Shown here piece by piece: positions 1 to 6,306 of a DNA stretch of 19,013 bases. Every line of letters starts with the position of its first letter. Position 1 is the first letter of the stretch. Below the pieces are notes generated by a model. The model worked only from the letters and a program-made list of their open reading frames with translations. It was not told the origin of the DNA and ran no database searches. Source of the DNA: Clostridiales bacterium (lineage in GTDB: Bacteria > Bacillota > Clostridia > Oscillospirales > QAMX01); the NCBI GenBank assembly GCA_016285815.1, contig JAEERN010000154.1, positions 1 to 19,013 of the forward strand. Direction: 5' to 3'. A program made the position numbers and the translations under genes.

Positions 1-186
1 GCCCCCCACCGCCGCCAGCATGAGACAGGCCGCCGCGGCCGCAAGGGCCCGCCGCACCGGTCTCCGCGCCAGACGGCGCACCCGCTCGCGCTCCGCGCTC
101 TCCAGGATCCCTGTCAGCATCCGCTCGCCCGCCGTCTCGTCCGGCGCGGCGGAATCGTAAGCCCGTACCCCCGTTTCGTTTTTCAT
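1..186 (-). CDS. Putative membrane-anchored anti-sigma factor, N-terminal part (cut by window edge)
   Basis: The first 62 codons of a gene that runs off the left edge. The ATG at 186 follows a strong ribosome binding site (AGGAGG) and lies 30 nt after the stop of the ECF sigma factor, so the two are probably one operon. The visible part is a charged, Arg/Glu-rich cytoplasmic segment of about 45 residues followed by an Ala/Leu-rich stretch (from about residue 46, ALAAAAACLMLAAVGG) that looks like the start of a membrane-spanning helix. This layout and position are typical of anti-sigma factors that hold their partner sigma factor at the membrane. The recognisable sensory part is missing, so the function is inferred from context only. 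It could be another small membrane protein. Confidence 0.55.
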   Translation of the reverse strand, partial: MKNETGVRAYDSAAPDETAGERMLTGILESAERERVRRLARRPVRRALAAAAACLMLAAVGG

Positions 187-216
187 TCTGCGCTCCTCCT
201 GTCTTTCCGACGCTTC

Positions 217-691
217 TCAAAGCGTCTCGTCCAGCGCGCGCTTCAACAGCGCCCGCGCCCGTTTCAGCCGCATCCGGATGCCGGACTCGGTCCGGCCCGT
301 CAGCCGCGCGATCTTTGCCGTGGGCCAGCCCTCGTAATAGTACAAGGTACACGGGCGTCCGGTAAGGCTCCGGCAGGGCCCGGATCGCGGCGAGGACCTC
401 GTTTTCCCCGTTCCCGGCGGGGGCCTCCGCCGCGGCCGCGTCCGAAAAGGGCCGGTCCCGCCGCCGCGCGCGCTTCAGCTCGTTCCGGCACACGTTCCGC
501 GCCACCACCACGAGCCACGCGCGCTCGTGGTCCGGGCTTTCAAAGTCCCGCTCCGCCCGCGCAAGCCTCAGAAAAACGTCCTGCACCGCGTCCTCGACGT
601 CCGGCACACAGGGAAGGTAGGAGCGGCACACGTTCCAAACGGTCCGCCAATGCCGACGGTAGATCGCCGCCACGTCTTCGTTGGATCTCAC
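217..691 (-). pseudogene. ECF-family RNA polymerase sigma factor, interrupted by a one-base frameshift
   Basis: Two reading frames together give a complete extracytoplasmic-function sigma factor of about 157 residues. The first frame starts at GTG 691, directly after GGGAGGTG. It carries region 2: the DVEDAVQDVFLRL core-binding helix, then ERAWLVVVARNVCRNELKR for -10 recognition. It continues to LPEPYRTPVYL. There one surplus base (near 343, in CTTGTACTATTAC on the minus strand) shifts the frame. Removing it restores YYYEGWPTAKIARLTGRTES and the region 4 helix-turn-helix ending in RALLKRALDETL and TGA at 217-219. As written, translation stays in the first frame past the end of the gene, through the anti-sigma gene to the window edge. 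An in-frame ATG exists at 712, but it lies in the proposed -10 region. Whether the shift is a real mutation, programmed, or an assembly error cannot be told here. Confidence 0.8.
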
Positions 692-709
692 GCTTCCACC
701 TCCCACATC

Positions 710-741
710 CATAACACAACCGGCCGGGCCGAAACGTTGCA
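710..741 (-). promoter_or_regulatory. Candidate ECF-type promoter of the sigma factor gene
   Basis: On the minus strand TGCAAC (736-741), followed by GTTT, resembles the TGAAAC/TGCAAC -35 class used by many ECF sigma factors. About 16 bases later comes TTGTGTTATG (710-719) as a possible -10. An A/T block (AAAAATTTTT, about 749-760) lies just upstream. Such a site would allow autoregulation and would place transcription start about 10 nt before the GTG at 691, ruling out the in-frame ATG at 712. This is a pattern match by eye, not a proven promoter. Confidence 0.4.
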
Positions 742-866
742 CCGGACCGAAAAATTTTTCCGCCCGCGCCGCGGAGAGGCAGCCCCCCCTCGCGCTTTCC
801 CGGGGGCGCGCCGGCTTTCTCTCCCGTTCCCGGCGCGGGAAAGGGGCGCGTTTCCCGCCGACAGGC

Positions 867-902
867 AAAGCCAGCCGAAAGCTTTCGCTTTCGGCTGGCT
901 TT
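867..902. terminator. Strong hairpin, likely intrinsic terminator after the URO-D-like gene
   Basis: A perfect 15-bp inverted repeat (867-881 with 888-902, 6-nt loop) lies 5 nt past the stop codon of the 908-1891 gene. On the minus strand the stem ends in only three U residues before GCC. On the plus strand a run of six T follows the stem (900-905). It could work in both directions, though no plus-strand gene is seen leading into it. It separates the URO-D-like gene from the sigma factor unit. Confidence 0.7.
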
Positions 903-907
903 TTTCC

Positions 908-1891
908 CTATTTCCGCGCCAGATCCCAAATCAGATCATAGGCGAACTCCAGATCCTCCACCGAACAGTGGCTCTGGACGAAGTGCGTGGTGCAGACCAC
1001 CCACCGCCGCCCGCGCAGCAGGCCGAACACCCGGCGGATCTCCGCCTCGAGCCGGTCCCGCGGCAGGATCCCCAGCGCCGTCTGGATGCAGATCCCGCCC
1101 ATGATGGCAAACCGGTCCGCATAGCGGGAGAGATAGATGTCGTAGGACATCCCGGCGCTCTCCTGCCACGGGTGCACCAGATCGATCCCAAGCTCGGCCA
1201 CGCCGTCGGTCACGTCGGCGATACAGCCGTCCGAATGCAGGCTGACCAGCGCGCCCCGGCTGTGAACGTGGTCCGCCACCCGCTTCACGTGGGGCCGGAT
1301 CAGCGTCCGCCACAGCTCCGGCGAAAACATCAGGCTGCGCTGAGAGCCCCAATCGTCCGAAAGATGGATCATATCCGCGCCGCGGTCCAGACACATGTCC
1401 GCAAAGGCGCAGGTCCACTCGGCCTGCAGGGCGTACAGCCGGTCCAGCTCTTCGGGGTACAGCGCCAGCCACATCAGCTGGTCCTGGATGCCGAAGACGC
1501 CGTTGAACTGCTCGAAAAAGCCCGGGGTCTGGACGTAACAGAACCGGCCCCGCCGCTTGTGGAAGCGAATGCTCTCTTCCAGCTCCCGATACTCCTCCGC
1601 ACGGCAGGGGTCCCGGAACAGCGCTCCCGTCCGCCGCTGCTCTTCCAGCAGGTGCTCGGGCAGCAGCTCGTCCGTCCCGTCCCTCAGCGCGTCGAGCCGC
1701 GCGCCGTCGAAGGTCCCCGGCCCGCCGAAGATGTGGGCCGCGTCGAACTCATACCGGTCTTCAAAGGCCGCCACCGAGCCCCACCGGGCCGTGATCTCCC
1801 GCTCCAGATTGGCGCTCACCCAGCCGTAGACCGGCTGGCGGTCCGTCGGCCGCCCCAGGATCGTGTTTCGGACCCGTTCCGTTCCGTCCAC
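908..1891 (-). CDS. Uroporphyrinogen decarboxylase (URO-D) family protein
   Basis: A 327-residue protein resembling the URO-D superfamily (HemE and the corrinoid/methyl-transfer relatives such as MtaA). Visible family-like features are the N-terminal ERVRNTILGRPTDRQPVYGW segment, a central MIHLSDDWGSQRSLMFSPELW stretch spanning a substrate-pocket region, LVSLHSDG (family HSDG/HxcG-type motif), DLVHPWQESAG and IMGGI near the C-terminus. It starts with GTG at 1891 behind GGGGAG. The gene stands alone, 158 nt after rplQ and beyond the operon terminator, and no haem or cobalamin genes are nearby, so a role in haem synthesis is not supported. Orphan URO-D-like proteins of this kind are common in anaerobes and mostly uncharacterised. 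The substrate is unknown. Confidence 0.75.
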   Translation of the reverse strand: MDGTERVRNTILGRPTDRQPVYGWVSANLEREITARWGSVAAFEDRYEFDAAHIFGGPGTFDGARLDALRDGTDELLPEHLLEEQRRTGALFRDPCRAEEYRELEESIRFHKRRGRFCYVQTPGFFEQFNGVFGIQDQLMWLALYPEELDRLYALQAEWTCAFADMCLDRGADMIHLSDDWGSQRSLMFSPELWRTLIRPHVKRVADHVHSRGALVSLHSDGCIADVTDGVAELGIDLVHPWQESAGMSYDIYLSRYADRFAIMGGICIQTALGILPRDRLEAEIRRVFGLLRGRRWVVCTTHFVQSHCSVEDLEFAYDLIWDLARK

Positions 1892-1910
1892 GCTTCTCCC
1901 CTTCCTTTCT

Positions 1911-1930
1911 CCGGCGCACCGCCGCGCCGG
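1911..1930 (-). other. Small GC-rich hairpin in the 5' region of the URO-D-like gene
   Basis: CCGGCGC and GCGCCGG pair over a 6-nt loop, about 20 nt upstream of the GTG start and just before the ribosome binding site. There is no U-tract, so it is not a terminator. No convincing promoter was seen between 1892 and 1988. Confidence 0.45.
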
Positions 1931-1980
1931 ATCCCGTCGTGTCTGCCGTTTGCCGTCGCTTCAAGGCCGCGCCCGCGGCG

Positions 1981-2030
1981 GAAAAGAAAAGGGTATTGTC
2001 CCAATGCCGGACGATTGGGACAATACCCTT
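1981..2030 (-). terminator. Intrinsic terminator of the ribosomal protein operon
   Basis: A perfect 16-bp stem (2015-2030 with 1989-2004; AAGGGTATTGTCCCAA and its complement) closes a 10-nt loop. On the minus strand it is followed by a U-rich tail, TTTTCTTTTC. It begins about 20 nt after the rplQ stop codon, where the end of the S10-spc-alpha transcription unit is expected. Confidence 0.92.
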
Positions 2031-2049
2031 GGAACGCATTCCTGCGTCT

Positions 2050-2391
2050 TCAGATCAGCTCGATGACGGCCATCTCCGCGGCGTCTCCGCGGCGCGGGCC
2101 GGTGCGGACGATCCGAATGTAACCGCCCTTGCGGTCTTCGTATTTGGGCGCGGTCTCGTTGATGAGCTTGTAAACGGCGTCTTCCTTCGTGATATACGAA
2201 AGCAGCGCTCTCTTGTTGGCCAGCGTGGGGTCCTTGGCCAGCGTGATCATCTTTTCGGCGATCGGGCGGATCTCCTTGGCTCTGGTGACGGTGGTCTCGA
2301 TCTTTCCGTTTTCGAAGAGATAGGTGACCATCCCGCGGAGCATAGCCTTCCGGTGATCTGTCGGTCTGCCGAGTTTGCGTGTTCCGGGCAT
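2050..2391 (-). CDS. rplQ: 50S ribosomal protein L17
   Basis: A 113-residue full-length L17, a large-subunit protein near the peptide exit tunnel rim. The start MPGTRKLGRPTDHRKAMLRG is the family signature and the C-terminus ends IRTGPRRGDAAEMAVIELI-like (IVRTGPRRGDAAEMAVIELI). The ATG at 2391 sits behind AAGGAGG. It is the last gene of the alpha-operon segment, as in most bacteria, with a strong terminator straight after it. The 92-nt gap to rpoA holds a GC-rich hairpin. Confidence 0.97.
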   Translation of the reverse strand: MPGTRKLGRPTDHRKAMLRGMVTYLFENGKIETTVTRAKEIRPIAEKMITLAKDPTLANKRALLSYITKEDAVYKLINETAPKYEDRKGGYIRIVRTGPRRGDAAEMAVIELI

Positions 2392-2415
2392 TGCGTACTT
2401 CCTCCTTAACTTGGC

Positions 2416-2441
2416 CGGACGGGCGGGCGCGCCGCCGTCCG
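2416..2441 (-). other. GC-rich intercistronic hairpin between rpoA and rplQ
   Basis: CGGACGG (2435-2441 read on the minus strand) can pair with CCGTCCG (2416-2422), with further G/C pairing possible in the enclosed 12 nt. No U-tract follows. The next bases lead directly into the AAGGAGG ribosome binding site of rplQ. It may affect mRNA stability or processing. Confidence 0.4.
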
Positions 2442-2483
2442 CGTGTGAATGTCAGCGTTTCGGGATCCGGCTCGCGGAAGAAA

Positions 2484-3437
2484 TCACTTGTTGTCTTCCG
2501 ACATCAGCGAGAGGCCCAGACTGGACAGTCTGTTGATGACCTCTTCCAGAGACTTTCTTCCGAGGTTCCGAACTCTCATCATGTCCTCTTCGGTGCAGTT
2601 GATGAGCTCGCCGACGGTATTGATGTTCGCGCGTTTCAGACAATTGAAGGAGCGGACCGACAGGTCGAGCTCTTCGATGGTCATGGAATCCAGAGCGGCG
2701 TGCTTGGGCTCTTCGGGCGAGGCCACCGCGGAAGGCGTGCCGGTCGCGTCCTTGGAGAGGCCGATGAACAGGGCCAGCAGGTCTGTAAGGATCCGGGCGC
2801 TGAAGCTGACCGCGTCGGCCGCCGTCAGCGTCTTGTCGGTCCAGACCTCCAGCGTGAGCATGTCGTTGTCGACCGAGTCGCCGACGCGCGTGTTCTCCAC
2901 CGTATAGTTGACCTTGAGCACCGGGGTGTAGATCGAATCCATGGGGATCAGCCCGATGATCATCTGGGCCGGCTTGTTCTTCTCCGCCGGAACGTAGCCG
3001 CGGCCGGTGTTGAACGTCAGCTCCATGGAGAGGCGGGCGTCCTCCTCCAGCGTGGCGATGTGAAGATCCGGATTGAGGATCTCGACCTCGTTGTCGCCGA
3101 TGATGTCGCCGGCCACGATCTCGGTCTTGCCCGACGCTTCGATGTACATGGTCTTCGGGCCGCCCCGGTGGAGCTTCGCGATGACCTGCTTCAGGTTGAG
3201 GACGATCTGCGTGACGTCTTCCTTGACGCCCGGGATCGTCGTGAATTCGTGCTGAACGCCCGCGATCTTCACCGCCGTGATGGCCGTGCCTTCGAGGGAG
3301 GAAAGCAGAACTCTTCTCATGGAATTGCCAAGGGTCGTGCCGTATCCCCGCTGCAGCGGCTGAACGACAAATTTACCGTAGGAACCGTCCTCAGAGACTT
3401 CCACGCACTCTATGGTCGGATTGATGAATTCTGTCAT
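2484..3437 (-). CDS. rpoA: DNA-directed RNA polymerase subunit alpha
   Basis: A 317-residue alpha subunit, which dimerises to start RNA polymerase assembly and contacts UP elements and activators. The N-terminal domain shows GYGTTLGNSMRRVLLSSLEG (residues 31-50), the dimerisation signature. The C-terminal domain (about 252-317) shows LKRANINTVGEL and RNLGRKSLEEV, the DNA-binding helix-hairpin-helix. The start is placed at the ATG of MTEFINP because GGAGG lies 7 nt before it. An in-frame ATG six codons upstream would put that ribosome binding site inside the coding region. The gene is separated from rpsD by 188 nt, the longest gap inside the operon. Confidence 0.97.
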   Translation of the reverse strand: MTEFINPTIECVEVSEDGSYGKFVVQPLQRGYGTTLGNSMRRVLLSSLEGTAITAVKIAGVQHEFTTIPGVKEDVTQIVLNLKQVIAKLHRGGPKTMYIEASGKTEIVAGDIIGDNEVEILNPDLHIATLEEDARLSMELTFNTGRGYVPAEKNKPAQMIIGLIPMDSIYTPVLKVNYTVENTRVGDSVDNDMLTLEVWTDKTLTAADAVSFSARILTDLLALFIGLSKDATGTPSAVASPEEPKHAALDSMTIEELDLSVRSFNCLKRANINTVGELINCTEEDMMRVRNLGRKSLEEVINRLSSLGLSLMSEDNK

Positions 3438-3548
3438 GAAAACCCTCCGTTTCATCGCCGGATCTCCGGCGTCGGTTGCATGCCTGTGAGGGCTGACGGG
3501 CCAAGCCCGGCCAAGCCTCTCCTCCGCGCACAGAACGTCGGCTTTTGA

Positions 3549-3569
3549 CCAGCGTCTTTCTCACGCTGG
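3549..3569 (-). other. Hairpin in the rpsD-rpoA intergenic gap
   Basis: CCAGCGT and ACGCTGG form a 7-bp stem with a 7-nt loop. It is followed by UCAAAAG, so it is not a typical terminator. It sits within a 188-nt non-coding gap, where CTGACGG near the rpsD end could also pair with CCGTCAG nearer rpoA. It may be an mRNA processing or regulatory element. No consensus promoter was recognised in the gap. Confidence 0.4.
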
Positions 3570-3625
3570 AAGGGAACCGATCTGCCGCCGTCAGGGGGCC
3601 GCCGGACAAGTTTCCCCGTCCTGTC

Positions 3626-4255
3626 TTACTTCGAGTACAGCTCGACGATGAGGTGCTCTTCGACCGGCAGATCGATGTCCTCTCTGGCCGGAACGGCTGC
3701 TACCTTGGCGCGGAAGTTCTCGATATCGACGTCCAGCCACTTGGGCGTGGGTCTGGAGGCGTTCGCTTCCAGGATGGCCTTGACCTTGTCGAGGCTTCTG
3801 GACTTGTCGCGCAGCTCGATCACGTCGCCCACCTTGACCAGGTAGGACGGGATGTTGACCTTTCTGCCGTTGACGCGGAAGTGGGCGTGGTTGACCAGCT
3901 GTCTCGCCTCGGGTCTGGACATGGCCAGTCCCATCCGGTAGACCACGTTGTCAAGCCGGGATTCCAGGATCGCCAGCATGTTTTCGCCGGTGATGCCCTT
4001 GCGCTTGGTCGCCATCTCGAAGTACTTGACCATCTGGCTCTCGCTGACGCAGTAGAACCGCTTGGTCTTCTGCTTCTCTCTGTGCTGCAGCGCATACTCG
4101 GACGGTTTCCGGTTGCGGGCCTGGCCGTGCTGGCCCGGCGCGTAGGACCGTTTCTCCTGCGGGCACTTGCCGGAATAGCACTTGTCGCCCTTCAGGAACA
4201 GCTTCTGATTCTCTCTGCGGCAGAGCCGGCAGACGGCATCCGTATATCTTGCCAT
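3626..4255 (-). CDS. rpsD: 30S ribosomal protein S4 (zinc-binding form)
   Basis: A 209-residue S4, one of the first proteins to bind 16S rRNA in small-subunit assembly. The N-terminus carries a four-cysteine cluster (C9, C12, C26, C31), the zinc-binding C+ form. The S4 RNA-binding domain starts at about residue 97 (ESRLDNVVYRMGLAMSRPEA, then VNGRKVNIPSYLVKVGD). The C-terminus, VEEHLIVELYSK, is typical. It lies 15 nt after rpsK, an arrangement shared with Clostridia and proteobacteria but not Bacillus, where rpsD is elsewhere. In E. coli S4 represses its own operon. No equivalent S4 target is evident here. Confidence 0.97.
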   Translation of the reverse strand: MARYTDAVCRLCRRENQKLFLKGDKCYSGKCPQEKRSYAPGQHGQARNRKPSEYALQHREKQKTKRFYCVSESQMVKYFEMATKRKGITGENMLAILESRLDNVVYRMGLAMSRPEARQLVNHAHFRVNGRKVNIPSYLVKVGDVIELRDKSRSLDKVKAILEANASRPTPKWLDVDIENFRAKVAAVPAREDIDLPVEEHLIVELYSK

Positions 4256-4270
4256 AAATCCTTCCTCCTC

Positions 4271-4675
4271 TTAGACGCGGCGGCGCTTCGGCGGCCGGCA
4301 GCCGTTGTGCGGGATCGGCGTGACGTCTTTGATCATGCAGACCTCAAGACCGGCGGACTGGAGCGCGCGAATGGCAGACTCGCGGCCCTGGCCGGGGCCC
4401 TTCACGTACACCTCAACGGTCTTCATCCCGTAATCGACGGCGGTCTTCGCCGCCGCCTCGGCGGTGGACTGGGCGGCGAACGGCGTGCTCTTTCTCGAGC
4501 CCTTGAAGCCGAGACCGCCGGCGGACGCCCACGAAACGGCGTTGCCCGAAAGGTCGGTGATGGTGACGATGGTGTTGTTGAAGCTGGCGCGGATGTGGGC
4601 CGCACCTTTTTCGATATTCTTCTTTTCGCGGCGCTTGCGGCTCACCGCGGTCTTCTTCGCCTGAACTTTAGCCAT
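4271..4675 (-). CDS. rpsK: 30S ribosomal protein S11
   Basis: A 134-residue S11, part of the platform of the small subunit near the mRNA exit site. Typical segments are GAAHIRASFNNTIVTITDLS, SWASAGGLGFKGSRKSTPFA and the conserved C-terminus DVTPIPHNGCRPPKRRRV. The ATG at 4675 lies 15 nt past the rpsM stop, with GGAGG before it. Confidence 0.97.
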   Translation of the reverse strand: MAKVQAKKTAVSRKRREKKNIEKGAAHIRASFNNTIVTITDLSGNAVSWASAGGLGFKGSRKSTPFAAQSTAEAAAKTAVDYGMKTVEVYVKGPGQGRESAIRALQSAGLEVCMIKDVTPIPHNGCRPPKRRRV

Positions 4676-4690
4676 TTCGGTTTCCCTCCA

Positions 4691-5059
4691 CTACTGCTTC
4701 TTGTTCGCAATGGTCTTTCTCGGGCCTTTGCGGGTGCGGGCGTTCGTCTTGGTGCGCTGCCCTCTGACAGGGAGGCCCTTTCTGTGACGCTGGCCGCGGT
4801 AGCTGCCGATCTCGATCAGGCGCTTGATATCCAGCGCGATGTCCCGGCGCAGATCGCCTTCCACGCGATAGTTGTGGTCGATCTGCTCACGCAGCTTGGA
4901 GATCTCTTCGTCGGTAAGGTCCTTGACGCGGGTGTCCGGGTTGACGCCGCTGGCCTTGAGGATATCGTTAGAAACTTTTCTGCCGATGCCGTAGATGTAA
5001 GTGAGCCCGATCTCGACTCTCTTCTCTCTCGGCAGGTCGACGCCGGCTATACGTGCCAT
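4691..5059 (-). CDS. rpsM: 30S ribosomal protein S13
   Basis: A 122-residue S13, located in the head of the small subunit and contacting the P-site tRNA and intersubunit bridges. It starts MARIAGVDLPREKRVEIGLT. A helix-hairpin-helix-like segment follows (IYGIGRKVSNDILKASGV). The basic C-terminal tail contains YRGQRHRKGLPVRGQRTKTN and a final Lys/Arg-rich extension. It is 22 nt downstream of rpmJ, with GGAGG upstream of the ATG. Confidence 0.97.
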   Translation of the reverse strand: MARIAGVDLPREKRVEIGLTYIYGIGRKVSNDILKASGVNPDTRVKDLTDEEISKLREQIDHNYRVEGDLRRDIALDIKRLIEIGSYRGQRHRKGLPVRGQRTKTNARTRKGPRKTIANKKQ

Positions 5060-5081
5060 TTACTCTATACCTCCTGTTATT

Positions 5082-5198
5082 TTAGCCCTGTCTCTGCTTG
5101 TGTTTCGGATCGCTCGGGCAGATGACCATGACCTTGCCCTTGCGCTTGATGACCTTGCACTTGTCGCACATCGGTCTGACAGACGGTCTTACTTTCAT
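5082..5198 (-). CDS. rpmJ: 50S ribosomal protein L36
   Basis: A 38-residue zinc-ribbon protein of the large subunit, read directly from the sequence. It begins MKVRPSVRPMCDKCKVIKRK and ends HKQRQG and TAA at 5082. Zinc ligands are C11, C14, C27 and H33. The family is usually 37 residues with four residues between the last Cys and the His (CENPKH). Here there are five (CPSDPKH), a one-codon insertion confirmed in the nucleotides. An AAGGAGG ribosome binding site lies 10 nt before the ATG. It is placed between infA and rpsM, its standard position. Confidence 0.95.
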   Translation of the reverse strand: MKVRPSVRPMCDKCKVIKRKGKVMVICPSDPKHKQRQG

Positions 5199-5229
5199 TT
5201 CAGTGAGCCTCCTTCAAATTTGCGCTCAA

Positions 5230-5247
5230 GCCGGGCGCCCGCCCGGC
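5230..5247 (-). other. GC-rich hairpin between infA and rpmJ
   Basis: GCCGGGC and GCCCGGC form a perfect 7-bp stem with a 4-nt loop in the 68-nt gap. It lacks a U-tract. It may mark an mRNA processing point or tune the relative yield of infA and rpmJ. Confidence 0.4.
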
Positions 5248-5266
5248 ACAAACACGGCTCCGGCCG

Positions 5267-5485
5267 TTACTTGGTTCTCCACGTGATACGTCCCTTGGTG
5301 AGATCGTAGGGCGACATCTCGATGGTCACCTTGTCTCCCGGGAGTATCTTGATATAGTGCATCCGCAGCTTTCCCGAAATGTGAGCCAGGATCTTGTGTC
5401 CGTTGGACAGCTCGACCCGGAACATCGCGTTGGGCAGGGCTTCCGTCACTATACCTTCCAGTTCGATCACATCGTCTTTGGGCAT
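5267..5485 (-). CDS. infA: Translation initiation factor IF-1
   Basis: A 72-residue S1/OB-fold protein, the usual length, which binds the A site of the 30S subunit during initiation. Diagnostic segments are IELEGIVTEALPNAMFRVEL, GHKILAHISGKLRMHYIKIL and the C-terminal MSPYDLTKGRITWRTK. The ATG at 5485 follows AAGGAG. It lies between map and rpmJ, as in most Firmicutes. No L14e/KOW-type gene is inserted between map and infA, unlike in some Bacillus and Clostridium species. Confidence 0.97.
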   Translation of the reverse strand: MPKDDVIELEGIVTEALPNAMFRVELSNGHKILAHISGKLRMHYIKILPGDKVTIEMSPYDLTKGRITWRTK

Positions 5486-5509
5486 CCGCTGAACTCCTTT
5501 TTCATCAAT

Positions 5510-6304
5510 TCATTCGGTCAAGAGCTCCGGTCCGCTGTCGGTGATGAGCAGCGTGTGCTCATAGTGGGCGGACAGGCTTTTGTCCCTTGTCCTGACGGTC
5601 CAGCCGTCCGGCATCAGACGGATCCGATGGCTGCCCAGATTGATCATGGGCTCGATGCAGATCGTCATGCCTGGGACCAGAAGAACGTCCAGGTCCGGGA
5701 AAAACTCGTGCAAAGAATTGGGTACCGAGGGACCTTCGTGCAGCTCGCGGCCGATGCCGTGGCCGGTGTATCCCCGCACCACGGAGCAGCCCGCGCTCTC
5801 CGCATGTCTCGCGACCGCCGCCGATATGTCCCGGATCCGGTTTCCGACGACGGCCTTCTCGAGGCCCTTGAAAAAGCACTCCCTTGTCACGTCGATCAGC
5901 CGCTGCGCCTCTTTCGAAACGCTGCCCGCCGCGACCGTCACGGCGGAATCTCCGTGAAACCCTTCGACCTCTGCGCCGACGTCGATCTTGACGATGTCGC
6001 CCTCGCAGATGACCCTCGGTCCCGGGATGCCGTGTATCACCTCGTCGTTGATCGAGACGCACACGCTCGCCGGATAGGGTGGGTATTCGGGATATCCGAT
6101 CTGGTGCAGAAAGCTCGCTTTCGCACCGATCTCCTTGAGCGTTTTCTCAACGACCCCGTTGATCTCGGCCGTCGTAACGCCGGGGGCCACGGCGGCGGCG
6201 GCGGCCTTCCGGACCACTGCCGTCGCCGCGCCCGCGCGGCGCATACGCTCTATTTCCCAATGCTTGCTCTTGACGTGGATCTCTTCCATCTCAAACTCCG
6301 CCAT
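5510..6304 (-). CDS. map: Type I methionine aminopeptidase
   Basis: A 264-residue enzyme that removes the initiator methionine from new proteins using a two-metal centre. The five expected metal ligands are visible: D108 (KIDVGAEVEGFHGD), D119, H182 (YTGHGIGRELHEGP), E218 (GMTICIEPM) and E249 (HYEHTLLIT). The substrate-site histidine is H91 (VIHGIPG). The ATG at 6304 lies 2 nt after the adk stop but has no good ribosome binding site. A second in-frame ATG at 6289 (residue 6) has GGAG seven bases upstream and may be the real start. The first five residues are dispensable on family grounds. Confidence 0.95.
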   Translation of the reverse strand: MAEFEMEEIHVKSKHWEIERMRRAGAATAVVRKAAAAAVAPGVTTAEINGVVEKTLKEIGAKASFLHQIGYPEYPPYPASVCVSINDEVIHGIPGPRVICEGDIVKIDVGAEVEGFHGDSAVTVAAGSVSKEAQRLIDVTRECFFKGLEKAVVGNRIRDISAAVARHAESAGCSVVRGYTGHGIGRELHEGPSVPNSLHEFFPDLDVLLVPGMTICIEPMINLGSHRIRLMPDGWTVRTRDKSLSAHYEHTLLITDSGPELLTE

Positions 6305-6306
6305 GC

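Noticed and set aside
908..1891. True HemE (haem biosynthesis uroporphyrinogen decarboxylase)
   Set aside because: The N-terminal and active-site segments do not match canonical HemE and no haem genes are nearby, so only superfamily membership is claimed.
527..2122. A 531-codon plus-strand open frame and other long plus-strand frames across the ribosomal operon
   Set aside because: They are antisense shadows of real minus-strand genes in GC-rich DNA; their translations are low-complexity and resemble no protein family.
2484..3455. rpoA start at 3455 (six residues longer)
   Set aside because: The GGAGG ribosome binding site lies inside that extension and is correctly spaced for the ATG at 3437, which gives the family N-terminus.
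5230..5247. Internal terminator between infA and rpmJ
   Set aside because: The hairpin is not followed by a U-tract and transcription must continue into rpmJ, rpsM, rpsK, rpsD, rpoA and rplQ.
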